Part shown: positions 36,328 to 45,743 of the stretch, piece by piece
Numbering within the stretch: the first letter of the stretch is position 1
How the letters are laid out: the number at the start of each line of letters is the position of its first letter
From: Spirochaetota bacterium
Lineage (GTDB): Bacteria > Spirochaetota > JAAYUW01 > JAOAHJ01
DNA length: 64,000 bases
Assembly (NCBI GenBank): GCA_026415295.1
Contig: JAOAHJ010000020.1
Location: forward strand, 1 to 64,000
Reading direction: 5' to 3'
Program-made: the position numbers and the translations under genes
Notes under the pieces: model-generated
What the model was told of the DNA's origin: nothing
Seen by the model: the letters and a program-made list of their open reading frames with translations, nothing else
Database searches by the model: none

Positions 36328-37344
36328 TTATTTATTTTCTAGATAGTACTTATTTAATAAATCAAATTTATCTTGTAGATCTCTATCCAATTCAAATATT
36401 CCAGAAGACAAAATATTAAAAGAATTTTCCTTAATCCCAAAAACATAATTAGTATTTTTGGCAATTCCTTTAATTACCTTATTTATAAGTGCAATTAAAC
36501 ATACATCTATATTTCTAACTATTGAAAAAGCAACATTATCTTCATAAAGTTTTATTTTATCTATTGAGTCAAAATTTATAATATAAAATTTTGAAACTTT
36601 TGAAAACTCATAAATACCTAAATTACTATTGCCAGATCCACCAACTATAAAATCAACCTTATTTTCATTTATAAGTTTCTTAGCAAAATAAGATCCTGCT
36701 TCAGGATTAGAAAAAGGTGATTTATCAGTTTTAATTGGATAATCAACTATATAATATGAGAAAAATTTATTAGATTTGTTAAATAATAAATTATATATTT
36801 CAGTAGAAAGTTTTATTCCTTCTTCAATTTTGCTAATTGATTTTATCTTCATACCACCGATAAAACCTATATTCCCACTTTTTGTAAATAAATTACAAAT
36901 ATTGCCAGCCACAAAACCAAGATCTCTATAATTATATGTAAGAGAACAAACATTTTTTGGATAAATTTTTAGTTCAGTATCAACCAATATAAAATATACT
37001 TTTTTATAATTATTTGCAAGTTTTTCTATAAATTTACTTGCAACTGTTCCATTAAAAAAAACTATAATTTTATTACCATTATTTATAGCTTCTTTTGCCT
37101 TATTTTCCTGTTCCTCATAGGTTTTAGTAATAATAAAAGAAAATATTAAGTTTAAAGCTGATTGAGATTTTTCAAGTTTAGATAATATAAGTTTTTCAAA
37201 ATCTCTTGTACCATAATCTCTTATTATAAAGGCAACTTTATTTTTTAGTAATTTATAAAACAAAATATCTTTAATTTGATGATAAAATAAAAGAAAAATT
37301 AATAAAATAATAGGTAAAAATAATATTATATAAATCTTCTTCAT
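36328..37344 (-). CDS. BMP-family periplasmic binding protein, membrane-anchored
   Basis: About 338 residues from the ATG at 37344, which has AAAAGGA upstream; an earlier in-frame ATG at 37389 overlaps the previous gene. A hydrophobic N-terminal segment without a lipobox Cys makes it a membrane-anchored or cleaved export protein. The rest matches the BMP/PnrA fold: AFIIRDYGTRDFEKLI, GNKIIVFFNGTVASKF, YNYRDLGFVAGNICNLF and NIGFIGGMKI, then VDFIVGGSGNSNLGIYEFS. Relatives bind nucleosides or purine-like ligands for ABC uptake, but no permease or ATPase is nearby. It sits between an ankyrin protein and a hybrid kinase. Confidence 0.8.
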   Translation of the reverse strand: MKKIYIILFLPIILLIFLLFYHQIKDILFYKLLKNKVAFIIRDYGTRDFEKLILSKLEKSQSALNLIFSFIITKTYEEQENKAKEAINNGNKIIVFFNGTVASKFIEKLANNYKKVYFILVDTELKIYPKNVCSLTYNYRDLGFVAGNICNLFTKSGNIGFIGGMKIKSISKIEEGIKLSTEIYNLLFNKSNKFFSYYIVDYPIKTDKSPFSNPEAGSYFAKKLINENKVDFIVGGSGNSNLGIYEFSKVSKFYIINFDSIDKIKLYEDNVAFSIVRNIDVCLIALINKVIKGIAKNTNYVFGIKENSFNILSSGIFELDRDLQDKFDLLNKYYLENK

Positions 37345-37357
37345 AAATTTTTTCCTT

Positions 37358-38989
37358 TTAATTATTTTCTTCTTCTTTTGGAACAACAAAAAGATATTCT
37401 TTATTTAATTTTTTAGCAATTTCTATAAAAAATTGTTGCTCATCATATTTTAATTTACTATTAAAATACCCTGCAAGAAAAATATTCCTAATAAGATTAT
37501 AATTTTCATTTTTAAAAGCATATTGTATAGAATCAAATAATCCAAGACAATTATCTATATTTAAGTAAAGTAGATACTTGAATATTTCAGAATAATTTAA
37601 ATATGAACTAAGTGATAAAGAAGTAAATGTAGTTCCTTGATACATACATATTGCTTTTATTTCGGGAAAATTAGGATCTCTTTTTCTATGTTCCTCAGTA
37701 ATTAATTTTACCATATTTAAGCTATTTTGAATTATAGCAAAATGCAAAGGCAATAAATCTCTATTATAATTGTCATAATTTACTTTGAAATTAATATTCG
37801 AATTATTTTTTAACAAAAAATAAACAAGATCATAATTTTCACTTTTTATAGCACTAATTAATAAAGATTCACCCTTATTATTTATGTAATTAATTTTATT
37901 TTTATCAATATTAATTATATAAAATAATCCCTCATTAAATCTTTTTTCCAAACACAAGTCAATAGGATAAATGAAATTAACTTCACTATTTTCTGGATTA
38001 ATATAAGGAAACTTAATAGTATCGATATTTACTATACTATAAATTTTTCTAAAATAAAATATATTATTTTTATGAATCGAGATAAAAATCGGATGAATAA
38101 ATCCTCTATATGTATCAATTCCATCATCTCCAAAACCTATTAATGAAGGATCAGCTCCAAGTAATAGCAAATATTCAAAAGAATTAACTAGATCAAGATT
38201 CATAGAAACTCTTAAAAGAAAACTTAGAATATATTTTGAATATTTTTCTTTATCTAAACAATTTTTAATATTAAACCAATCTTTATTTGCCATGAACTTA
38301 ATAATGTTAAGGTACTTATAGATATAGTTAGAAATTACCATCAATCTTTTATTCAAATCCTTTAATTTTATTATTTCGTCATTATTTAATTTACTAAAAA
38401 TTGAGTTTTTAAAAATTTCATCTCCATAATTTCTATACAATATAAATAGATAATCATTTTTTTTAATAAAACTCTCATTTGATTTATATAAGGTTTCATA
38501 TTCATTCATTAAACTATTAGTTAATAGTTCCTTTTCAAAATAATGCTCAAGTTTAAAATATTCGCTCTTTTTTTCTTCCTCATTTGTGATATTCTCAATA
38601 AATAAAAGAATATCTGATAAAAAAGCCCCATTCTTAAGAAGAAGACTTATTATTTCTTTATTATTAATTTTCCATGAATATTCAAGAGGACTAATATTAT
38701 TTTTATCTTTTAAGTTTGGATTAAAACCATTTTCAATAAATAATTTTACAAGCTCAATATTTGAATTTTTAACTGCAAATGTCAATAATGTATTTCCATC
38801 AGGAAGATAATCAATCCTTTTAAGTTTTTTTATATTTGATTCGATTTTATTAAATTGATTATTATTTAAGTAATAAGAAAGCTTTTCTATATTTTTATTA
38901 ATATCAAAATAGTTTAGATAGAAAATATAAAAAAGTATAACAAAAAATGAAATCACAAAAATATATTTTAATAATAAAAACCTTTTCAT
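37358..38989 (-). CDS. Ankyrin-repeat protein with N-terminal membrane anchor
   Basis: 543 residues. One hydrophobic segment near 5-26, then ankyrin repeats in two blocks: residues about 60-125 (GNTLLTFAVKNSNIELVKLF, NISPLEYSWKINNKEI) and about 370-500 (GESLLISAIKSENYDLVYFL, LLPLHFAIIQNSLNMVKLI). A helical region separates them. The repeats should face the periplasm if the anchor is a signal anchor. No enzymatic motif. It is the first gene of the ankyrin / BMP-type / hybrid-kinase operon, 14 nt before the next start, so it may be a third component of the sensory complex. Confidence 0.75.
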   Translation of the reverse strand: MKRFLLLKYIFVISFFVILFYIFYLNYFDINKNIEKLSYYLNNNQFNKIESNIKKLKRIDYLPDGNTLLTFAVKNSNIELVKLFIENGFNPNLKDKNNISPLEYSWKINNKEIISLLLKNGAFLSDILLFIENITNEEEKKSEYFKLEHYFEKELLTNSLMNEYETLYKSNESFIKKNDYLFILYRNYGDEIFKNSIFSKLNNDEIIKLKDLNKRLMVISNYIYKYLNIIKFMANKDWFNIKNCLDKEKYSKYILSFLLRVSMNLDLVNSFEYLLLLGADPSLIGFGDDGIDTYRGFIHPIFISIHKNNIFYFRKIYSIVNIDTIKFPYINPENSEVNFIYPIDLCLEKRFNEGLFYIINIDKNKINYINNKGESLLISAIKSENYDLVYFLLKNNSNINFKVNYDNYNRDLLPLHFAIIQNSLNMVKLITEEHRKRDPNFPEIKAICMYQGTTFTSLSLSSYLNYSEIFKYLLYLNIDNCLGLFDSIQYAFKNENYNLIRNIFLAGYFNSKLKYDEQQFFIEIAKKLNKEYLFVVPKEEENN

Positions 38990-39031
38990 AATAATACAAT
39001 AAATTAAAATAATATAATACTTTTAATAATA

Positions 39032-39847
39032 TTATTTAAAATAATTTTTTGGATAATAAATAATAAACGGTTTAAAATATTTATCCAATTTTAATTTATT
39101 TTTATAATAACTGAGTGCACTCTCTTTATCTGCAAATATACCAATATTAACTCTAAAATAATATATATTGTCAAGTAATTTTATAACTATAAAAGAATAA
39201 TATCCTTTTTTTTCAAGTTCTTTCTTTAATAATATTGCATTTTTAAAATCTTTAAATGAAGCTATCTGTATTGTATAAAAACCCCCTTTATAAATAGTAT
39301 CAATAGAGCTTTTATCAAAATTTGATAGATTTGAAAGTTCCTTTTCTTTATTAGATTTATTTTTAGTTGAAGTATTAATAAGTTCTGGTTTTATATTATC
39401 TTTTATTTCATTAGTTTTTTCTTTAACTTCTTGAGATCTATTGCTATTTGAAAAACTTAAATTCTTTGTATTTGATGATTTCTCAATATTTTCATCTTGA
39501 TTTAAGTTTGAGTTCTTACTATCACTTAACTCTTCTACTATTTGTTCTTTTCTATTAATTTGTTCTTTCTCTTTAGTTAAGGCTTCTTCCTTTTTTTCTA
39601 TATTTTCATCTATTATCTTATCTATAATAATATTATTTTCTTTTGACTCTTCATTAGAAACATTAGTAAATATCTTATTGTTATTAATATATTTAATATC
39701 ATTATCATTTAATATAATAAATTTATCATTTATTATAAAATTTCTTAAAAGATTTTTTGCCTCCAAATCATAATAAAAAAACATTATTAATGATAAAGAT
39801 AAAAAAAATATAGAAACTATTATCAAAACATTTTTAACATTGTTCAT
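39032..39847 (-). CDS. SPOR-domain protein
   Basis: 271 residues. One N-terminal membrane segment (about 7-27), a long low-complexity Glu/Lys/Asn/Ser linker (about 60-180), and a C-terminal SPOR domain (about 190-268: GGFYTIQIASFKDFKNAI, YYFRVNIGIFADKESALSYY). SPOR domains bind denuded glycan strands and bring proteins to division or elongation sites. The ATG overlaps the stop of the PHP gene (ATGA), so the two are translationally coupled. Confidence 0.88.
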   Translation of the reverse strand: MNNVKNVLIIVSIFFLSLSLIMFFYYDLEAKNLLRNFIINDKFIILNDNDIKYINNNKIFTNVSNEESKENNIIIDKIIDENIEKKEEALTKEKEQINRKEQIVEELSDSKNSNLNQDENIEKSSNTKNLSFSNSNRSQEVKEKTNEIKDNIKPELINTSTKNKSNKEKELSNLSNFDKSSIDTIYKGGFYTIQIASFKDFKNAILLKKELEKKGYYSFIVIKLLDNIYYFRVNIGIFADKESALSYYKNKLKLDKYFKPFIIYYPKNYFK

Positions 39848-40569
39848 AAAATAAATTCTTCTTGCTTGTGATTATTAAAAAATATGAGTGTTTTATCTTT
39901 AATAAAATTATAATATAAATTAAAATTTTTTAAATATTCTAAAAAATTATTTAAATCGTGTGAATCTGAACCTAAAGTAATTTTTTTACCACCTAATAAA
40001 AAATAATTGTTCCATAATATCTCAAATATCTTCTTAAAATTCTTATAGTTACTATTAAAATTATAATAATTAAATTCTAAAACAATATCTTTTTTTATAA
40101 CATTTTCAAGCATTTTCAAAATTGTCTTTTCAATATCATTAAAGTTACTTAATTCATTAATATTATCTATAAACCTAAAAGGGAAATCTATATGACCTAT
40201 TACATCAATATTCATATTAGAAATTATAAAATCATTTAATTCTAAATAATATTTCTTAATATCTTTTTCAAAATTATGATTTGACCATATTATATAATCT
40301 AATTCATTATAAATTTTTTTATCATATAAAATATTTCTTTTTTTAATAGAAGCCTCAATTCCTTTCTTTATATCAGCGAATAATTTATATTTAAATTTTA
40401 AATAATTTAATTTTTCAATATATCTTTCAAAATCAAAATTTATCTCATAATGCTCACAAAAACCAATAACAGAAGAAGGAATTTTTTTACATAAATCAAG
40501 ATATTGTTCCATATCTACTGAAGAATCAAAAGAAAACGAGGTATGAATATGTAAGTCTAATATTTTCAT
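39844..40569 (-). CDS. PHP-domain phosphatase, histidinol-phosphatase-like
   Basis: 241 residues from the ATG at 40569; an earlier in-frame ATG at 40605 would add 12 residues not usual in the family. Metal-dependent PHP phosphoesterase: DLHIHTSFSFDSSV carries the HxH motif, GFCEHYEINF the next ligands, VIGHIDFPFRF the HxD, and TLGSDSHDLNNFLEYLKN the last SDxH. These are the HisK/HisJ-type residues. No other histidine gene is in the window, so the substrate is open. The stop overlaps the SPOR gene by 4 nt. Confidence 0.8.
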   Translation of the reverse strand: MKILDLHIHTSFSFDSSVDMEQYLDLCKKIPSSVIGFCEHYEINFDFERYIEKLNYLKFKYKLFADIKKGIEASIKKRNILYDKKIYNELDYIIWSNHNFEKDIKKYYLELNDFIISNMNIDVIGHIDFPFRFIDNINELSNFNDIEKTILKMLENVIKKDIVLEFNYYNFNSNYKNFKKIFEILWNNYFLLGGKKITLGSDSHDLNNFLEYLKNFNLYYNFIKDKTLIFFNNHKQEEFIL

Positions 40570-40679
40570 ATAGTTAAATAATAAACAGATTTTATATATT
40601 TTCAATTTATTAAAAATAATTTTATTAGTTGAAATTTTAATTAAATAAATTAACTTAAATTAAAAGAAAAGGAGGTTTT

Positions 40680-41708
40680 ATGAGTATGACTATAAAAGTT
40701 GTTCAATGGGGTGTCGGAGCTATGGGATCAGGGATGATTAGAATGATGTTAAATAAAAAGAATATTGAGATAGTAGGAGCCATAGTTAATCATAATCCAA
40801 ACAACTATTCTGATGTTGGGGAATATATAGGAATCGGCAAAAAAAATATTCCTTTATATATGAATCCAAAAGATATTTTAAAAAAAGGAAAAGTAGATGT
40901 TGTTTTACATGCTACAAAATCTTTTACAAAAGAGGTTTTCGATGATTTAGTTTTATGTATGGAAAATAGTATAAATGTTATAACAATAGCTGAAGAGATG
41001 TCATATCCATATGCACAAAACCCTGATCTAGCAAAGAAGTTAGATGAAATAGCAAAGAAAAATAATGTTGTATGCATAGGAACAGGTATTAATCCTGGTT
41101 TTGTACTAGACACTTTAATAATTACCTTAACAGCTCCTTGTATTAGAGTTGATAAAATAGAAGCTCAAAGAATAAATGATCTATCTCCTTTTGGAAAAAC
41201 TGTAATGGAAACTCAAGGAGTAGGAACAACAGTAGAAGAGTTTAATAATGGTTTAAAAAGTGGCAAAATTGTTGGACATATTGGATTCCCAGAATCAATA
41301 CATTTAATTGCTAAAGCTTTAAATTGGGAAATCTCTGAAGTTAAAGAGTTTAGAGAACCAATAATATCTAATGTTTATAGAGAAACACCAGTTGTAAAAG
41401 TTCAACCTGGAATGGTTGCTGGTTGTAAACATATTGGAATAGGTTATGATAGAAATGGTAATGAAAAAATTAAATTAATACATCCTCAACAGATACATCC
41501 ACATCTTGAAAAAGTTGATACTGGGGATTATATCCATATATATGGAGAACCAGAAATTAAGATGGCTATTCAACCAGAAATTCCTGGAGGAAAAGGAACT
41601 ATGGCAATGGCTGTTAACATAATTCCACAAATAGTTAATTCTGAAAAGAAAGGGTTACTAACTATGCTTGACTTAAAAATCCCACATTCTATACCTGATA
41701 AAGATTAA
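40680..41708 (+). CDS. ord: 2,4-diaminopentanoate dehydrogenase
   Basis: 342 residues. NAD(P)-dependent oxidative deamination of 2,4-diaminopentanoate to 2-amino-4-oxopentanoate in ornithine fermentation. The Rossmann start VVQWGVGAMGSGMIRMML, the DVGEYIGIGKK segment, VLHATKSFTKEVF, GTGINPGFVLDTLI and the C-terminal domain with EAQRINDLSPFGKTVMETQG and PGGKGTMAMAVNIIPQIVN match this family rather than dihydrodipicolinate reductase. AAAGGAGG lies 6 nt before the ATG and the gene has its own terminator, so it is a single-gene unit. The usual partners (D-ornithine aminomutase, OrtAB) are not here. Confidence 0.87.
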   Translation: MSMTIKVVQWGVGAMGSGMIRMMLNKKNIEIVGAIVNHNPNNYSDVGEYIGIGKKNIPLYMNPKDILKKGKVDVVLHATKSFTKEVFDDLVLCMENSINVITIAEEMSYPYAQNPDLAKKLDEIAKKNNVVCIGTGINPGFVLDTLIITLTAPCIRVDKIEAQRINDLSPFGKTVMETQGVGTTVEEFNNGLKSGKIVGHIGFPESIHLIAKALNWEISEVKEFREPIISNVYRETPVVKVQPGMVAGCKHIGIGYDRNGNEKIKLIHPQQIHPHLEKVDTGDYIHIYGEPEIKMAIQPEIPGGKGTMAMAVNIIPQIVNSEKKGLLTMLDLKIPHSIPDKD

Positions 41709-41787
41709 ATAATTAACAAGCTATTTTTATTAACAAAAAATCTATAATAAAATAAAATTAAATATTTTATTAATTTGATAAATATTT

Positions 41788-41825
41788 GGGGCTGTTTTAT
41801 ATGAATAAACAGCCCCATTTTATTT
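41788..41825 (+). terminator. Intrinsic terminator after the diaminopentanoate dehydrogenase gene
   Basis: GGGGCTGTTT (41788-41797) pairs with AAACAGCCCC (41807-41816), loop of 9, followed by ATTTTATTT. A 10-bp perfect stem. Confidence 0.88.
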
Positions 41826-41918
41826 AATAATACTTTATTTTTTTATAAATGATTATAAAATAAAAAAGATTATAAAATATATATAAAATCTTTAATATAA
41901 AAAATTTAATTTTTTAAA

Positions 41919-42362
41919 ATGGAAACCATAAATATAAAAAGGTCAAATATAAAAGATATAAATGATATTTATTTAATCGAGATTGTATCTTTTAAAAAAC
42001 CATGGAATTATATATATTTTTACTCCTGTTTTATCCACCCAAATATTAAAATTTACAAAGCTTTACTTAAAAACAAAATAGTAGGTTTTATTATAATTAA
42101 TGAAGAAGAAGAAGCTTCTATACATATACTAAACTTAGCTGTTCACCCGGATTACAGAAATAAAAAAATAGCTTCAAATCTACTAAATCATGTCATTGCC
42201 TTATATAAAAATAACTATAAAAAATTTTATTTAGAAGTTAGAATATCAAATGAAATAGCAATAAGTTTATATAAAAAATTTGGTTTTAAAATAGAAAAAA
42301 TAATTAAAAACTATTATGGTGAAAATGAAGATGCATATCTTATGATATTAGAGATATATTAA
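41919..42362 (+). CDS. GNAT N-acetyltransferase, RimI-like
   Basis: 147 residues. The acetyl-CoA binding core is LNLAVHPDYRNKKIASNLLNHVI (RxxxxA/G loop), followed by FYLEVRISNEIAISLYKKFGFKIEKIIKNYY, the pattern of ribosomal-protein-alanine acetyltransferase RimI. The N-terminal DIYLIEIVSFKKPWNYIYF is also RimI-like. Length is normal. No ribosome site is seen. Substrate assignment (S18 N terminus) is by family only. Confidence 0.75.
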   Translation: METINIKRSNIKDINDIYLIEIVSFKKPWNYIYFYSCFIHPNIKIYKALLKNKIVGFIIINEEEEASIHILNLAVHPDYRNKKIASNLLNHVIALYKNNYKKFYLEVRISNEIAISLYKKFGFKIEKIIKNYYGENEDAYLMILEIY

Positions 42363-42540
42363 ATTTTTCATATATTATTTTAATAATTTATTAATCATAA
42401 ATCTTCTAAAATATTTATAGTAAAATAATTTTTAATATATTTAATTAAATATTTAATAAATATTTTTAATTATTTATTTTCATTTCTTATTATTAATTAT
42501 TGAGAATTTATTTGATTTTATTTTATTAATTATTTTAGAC

Positions 42541-42568
42541 TTGATTATTTTTAAAAAATATTTATATT
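42541..42568 (+). promoter_or_regulatory. Possible promoter of the structured RNA
   Basis: TTGATT (42541-42546), 16-nt spacer, TATATT (42563-42568). It would start RNA near 42575, just ahead of the folded element. Confidence 0.45.
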
Positions 42569-42574
42569 TCATTA

Positions 42575-42668
42575 TATATCAGAAACATTTATTAATCAAA
42601 GGGTTTATGAGCAGAAAAATCTTTTCTGCGTAAGCCATCATAGGCCACCCAGGACCCTTTTTTAATTT
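42575..42668 (+). ncRNA. Compact structured RNA upstream of the symporter, class unknown
   Basis: A conspicuous GC-containing island in a 465-base A/T gap. AAAGGGT (42598-42604) pairs with ACCCTTT (42654-42660) to close the element. Inside, GCAGAAAA pairs with TTTTCTGC around ATC, and GCC pairs with GGC around ATCATA; the single-stranded GTAA and CACCCAGG segments are unpaired. A run of six T follows the closing stem, so it could be a complete small RNA or a riboswitch whose end resembles a terminator. The symporter start is about 160 nt downstream. It does not read as SRP RNA, tmRNA, 6S or any riboswitch I recognise. Confidence 0.45.
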
Positions 42669-42827
42669 AACATTTATTATTATTTTTTACGAACACTATA
42701 TTTTAATACTTTATATTTAAAGATTTTTAACTTCTAAATTATTTTTTATTTAGGTTTTTCCTATTTTATTCTGACCAGTTTATAATCTGCTATTATACTA
42801 AAATCTTAAAATAAAAGGGAGGCTTTT

Positions 42828-44591
42828 ATGATTAAGGAATATTTAACACAAATAGCTAATTATCCTAATATCTCTATTATTCTATTTTTATTTATTTTTT
42901 CAAATCTCTTATTTATATCATTAAAAAAGTCTAGAAACTATATGGAATTTGCATTAAATAATAAAAATATTAAAACTTTACCTCTTTTTTTTACAATAAT
43001 TGCAACAAACTTATCCGCATTCACAATATTTGGAGTTACTGGTGCTTCTTATAAATATGGCTTTGCATTTTTTCCTATTATGGGTTTTGGAACAGCATTT
43101 ATGACCATATCTTTTATAATCATTGGTATACCTTTAAGAAAAATAGCTTTAGAAAATAATTATATTTCTGTCTCAGAAATTATACAAAAAAGGAGTAGTT
43201 CAAATCTACTTGCACTTATTTTTTCTCTCTTAACTTTGTACTTTACTCTTCCTTATATTTCAACCCAAATATTTTCTGCAGGTAAATTAATATCTTCAGC
43301 TACAGGTTTAAGTTATAAATTATCCTCTTTTATTTTCGTAGTGATTATTACTTCCTACATAGTATTCGGTGGTATGAAATCTATAATAAAAACAGATATT
43401 TTCCAATTTATTGTGCTATTAATTTTTTGTTTAATATTTTTCTTTATTGGTTTTAACTTAATATCAAAAAGTAAGTTTTCTTTATTATCAGAAAATTTTA
43501 TATATTTAAACAGAAATGGTATTGATAACTCAATAACTCCAATAAAACTATTATCATATTATATATTATGGTTTCTTGCTGATCCAATGTTCCCCCATAT
43601 TAATCATAGATTTATAGGAAGCAAGTCAGATAGTAGTCTAATAAAATCTATGATTTTATATCCTTTTGCACTACTTATTGTCTTCCTTTCTATGAATTTT
43701 ATTGGGGTTTATGGAAGAATTATTTACCCTAATCTGCAACCTGGAGAATATGATAATATTATCAAAATTATAATAAACAATAATTTTATTTTTTTGCAAC
43801 CATTGTTTTATTTAGCTTCTATTGCTGCAATTATGTCTACACTTGATAGTCAAATTCTTTCATGCTCAATCATAATTGTTAATGACTTAATAAAAACTAA
43901 CAAAATTAAAATCTTTAAATACTTATCAAATAAAAAAAATAGAAAAATAAAAGAAGAAAATTTAAATTTGGATAATACAAAAATAATAATATCAAAATTT
44001 ATAATTATTATTTTATCTTCTATTGCTTATTTAATATCTCTAAATCCTCCGGCAAGTATATTAAATTTCCTAACCTCATCTTCTTTTGCTGGATATTCTA
44101 TTCTTTTTCCAATAGTATTTTGCATCATATATTTTCCATTTTTAAATAAAAATATTTTAATTATCAACATAATAACTATGTTTATTATACTTACACTTCA
44201 ATCATCTAAAATATTATCTATTCCAATACCTCAAGTTATTTTTAATTTAATTTTACAAATTATTTTAATAATATTAGGATTTTTATTTCAAGTACTCTTT
44301 GAAAATTATAAAAGTAAAAAAGTTAATAACTCTGAAAAGGTTAAATTCAAAAAAATTAATTTCGAATTTACAAAAAATAAATATTTAAATAGAAAAACAA
44401 TTCTAATTATGATTTTAATATTTATCCTAGGCTTTGATCTATTTAACTATTTTATTAAACCATTTAGTTTATATGGGATTCCTATATGGGTTTATTATCA
44501 CATTATAATTTTAATAATTACAGGATTCCTTTTTTATGTTATATATAAAATAAATTTTAAAAATATTAAAAAAGAAATGTTTGAAGATTAA
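42828..44591 (+). CDS. Sodium/solute symporter (SSS family)
   Basis: 587 residues, 13 or more membrane segments. SSS signatures: NLSAFTIFGVTGASYKYGFAF in the first helices (TM1 sodium-site region), SVSEIIQKR, the core IVFGGMKSIIKTDIFQFIVL, and SIAAIMSTLDSQILSCSII with the TM8 sodium-site residues. The tail adds extra hydrophobic helices. The substrate (amino acid, sugar or organic acid) cannot be read. GGGAGG precedes the ATG strongly. A structured RNA lies upstream. The stop overlaps that of the convergent gene by 4 nt. Confidence 0.85.
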   Translation: MIKEYLTQIANYPNISIILFLFIFSNLLFISLKKSRNYMEFALNNKNIKTLPLFFTIIATNLSAFTIFGVTGASYKYGFAFFPIMGFGTAFMTISFIIIGIPLRKIALENNYISVSEIIQKRSSSNLLALIFSLLTLYFTLPYISTQIFSAGKLISSATGLSYKLSSFIFVVIITSYIVFGGMKSIIKTDIFQFIVLLIFCLIFFFIGFNLISKSKFSLLSENFIYLNRNGIDNSITPIKLLSYYILWFLADPMFPHINHRFIGSKSDSSLIKSMILYPFALLIVFLSMNFIGVYGRIIYPNLQPGEYDNIIKIIINNNFIFLQPLFYLASIAAIMSTLDSQILSCSIIIVNDLIKTNKIKIFKYLSNKKNRKIKEENLNLDNTKIIISKFIIIILSSIAYLISLNPPASILNFLTSSSFAGYSILFPIVFCIIYFPFLNKNILIINIITMFIILTLQSSKILSIPIPQVIFNLILQIILIILGFLFQVLFENYKSKKVNNSEKVKFKKINFEFTKNKYLNRKTILIMILIFILGFDLFNYFIKPFSLYGIPIWVYYHIIILIITGFLFYVIYKINFKNIKKEMFED

Positions 44592-45301
44592 TTTTCAATA
44601 AAAACTAAACCTTTAATTTTGATATATAGATTACCCGAATTTATAATATAAAAAGGTTGTTCAGTAATTATAAAACTACCTTTAATATCTAACATAAAAT
44701 TTTTACCGAATTTAATTAAAATAGCATTGTTTATCATGTCAACAATGGAATTTTTAAATACTTTTATAAAAAAATTATCCTTATTATCAGATAAATTTTG
44801 AGTCTTAATTTGCAGATCCTTTTCTATTAAAGAATCTGAGGCTTCTCCTGAAACCAAAAATCCTGAAATTTTCATAAAATTAGAAATTCTTTCCCTTCTA
44901 TTATCATCAATCGGTATATTTATCTTAAAAAGATAATAAAATCCATCTATGTTTTCATAAGATTCAACTTTATAATCTATCTTTATCTCTTTAATATCAA
45001 GATAAACATCTCTAACAAATCCTTTCCTTTTAGATTCTCTTGAAAATAAAAAAGAGTTTGTGTTAAATACAACAGAATTAAAAAACTTTACATTTTTATC
45101 CAACTCAGCAAATATATCTTCTTTATTACTTTTATTTAAGATATTTAGTACTGGTATATAATAATTAATTTTACTATAAGAATTTATTTTAAAAAGATCA
45201 AAAGAAAGATATAAAAAGTTAGTAAATAAAAAAAGAGTTATAATAAGTATAAAAAATAACTTTTTTATTAAATTCATATTTTTTATTAAATATATCCTCA
45301 T
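44588..45301 (-). CDS. Hypothetical membrane-anchored protein
   Basis: 237 residues. One hydrophobic segment near 13-30; an internal ATG at 45277 (MNLIKKLFFIL) would put it right at the start and may be the true start. The periplasmic part is beta-rich with conserved-looking segments RESKRKGFVRDVYLDIKEI and SGFLVSGEASDSLIEKDLQI, and it ends YIINSGNLYIKIKGLVFI. Possibly a lipid-binding or LEA-like beta sandwich, but no family was recognised. It follows the lipoprotein gene by 34 nt and overlaps the symporter stop by 4 nt. Confidence 0.5.
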   Translation of the reverse strand: MRIYLIKNMNLIKKLFFILIITLFLFTNFLYLSFDLFKINSYSKINYYIPVLNILNKSNKEDIFAELDKNVKFFNSVVFNTNSFLFSRESKRKGFVRDVYLDIKEIKIDYKVESYENIDGFYYLFKINIPIDDNRRERISNFMKISGFLVSGEASDSLIEKDLQIKTQNLSDNKDNFFIKVFKNSIVDMINNAILIKFGKNFMLDIKGSFIITEQPFYIINSGNLYIKIKGLVFIEN

Positions 45302-45335
45302 TAATTATTCTACTTTTTATCTATATAAATAATCT

Positions 45336-45743
45336 CTAATTTTTTGAAAATTTAATAATAAAATATTTATTTCCAATTTTTTTTAGTCTCCACCATGTTG
45401 TTTCTAAATGCTTCCCACTCTTATCCATTATCATAAATTTTATTGCTAATTCATCATCAGGGTATTCCTGATATTCAAGAAAATTAAATTTGCTTATATT
45501 CTTATTATAATTTACAAACTCGGAATAATAATTCTGATCTTTTGTGACATCCTTCAGAAATTCAACAAACTTTTCCTTGCTTTTTCCATATAAAATTTCT
45601 TTATCTATCTTTTCAAACTTTTCTTCTTTTAAATATTTAAAATATAATTTTATAGTTGCTTCTGGTGTTCGACTACAAGATGTTAATAGCAAAAATTCTA
45701 TAAAAACCAAAAAAATAAATAAAATATTACATTTTTTTTTCAT
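45336..45743 (-). CDS. Small lipoprotein, NTF2-like (DUF4878 type)
   Basis: 135 residues. Signal peptide with lipobox LLTSC, Cys near 23, followed by the SRTPEATIKLYFKYLKEEKF start that is common in DUF4878-like lipoproteins (PEATVKAFFEALKxGD pattern). The mature domain of about 110 residues fits a cone-shaped NTF2-like fold with a hydrophobic pocket. AGG lies near the ATG. It precedes the membrane-anchored unknown on the same strand, probably in one operon. The ligand is unknown. Confidence 0.65.
   Translation of the reverse strand: MKKKCNILFIFLVFIEFLLLTSCSRTPEATIKLYFKYLKEEKFEKIDKEILYGKSKEKFVEFLKDVTKDQNYYSEFVNYNKNISKFNFLEYQEYPDDELAIKFMIMDKSGKHLETTWWRLKKIGNKYFIIKFSKN

Noticed and set aside
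39844-40605. Longer start of the PHP gene at 40605
   Set aside because: The extra 12 residues precede the family N terminus MKILDLHIHT and have no ribosome site.
42575-42668. Structured RNA considered as 4.5S SRP RNA, tmRNA or a known riboswitch
   Set aside because: It lacks the GGAAGCA-type SRP loop, any tRNA-like end and the cores of common riboswitches such as c-di-GMP, fluoride, ZTP or TPP. It is left unassigned.
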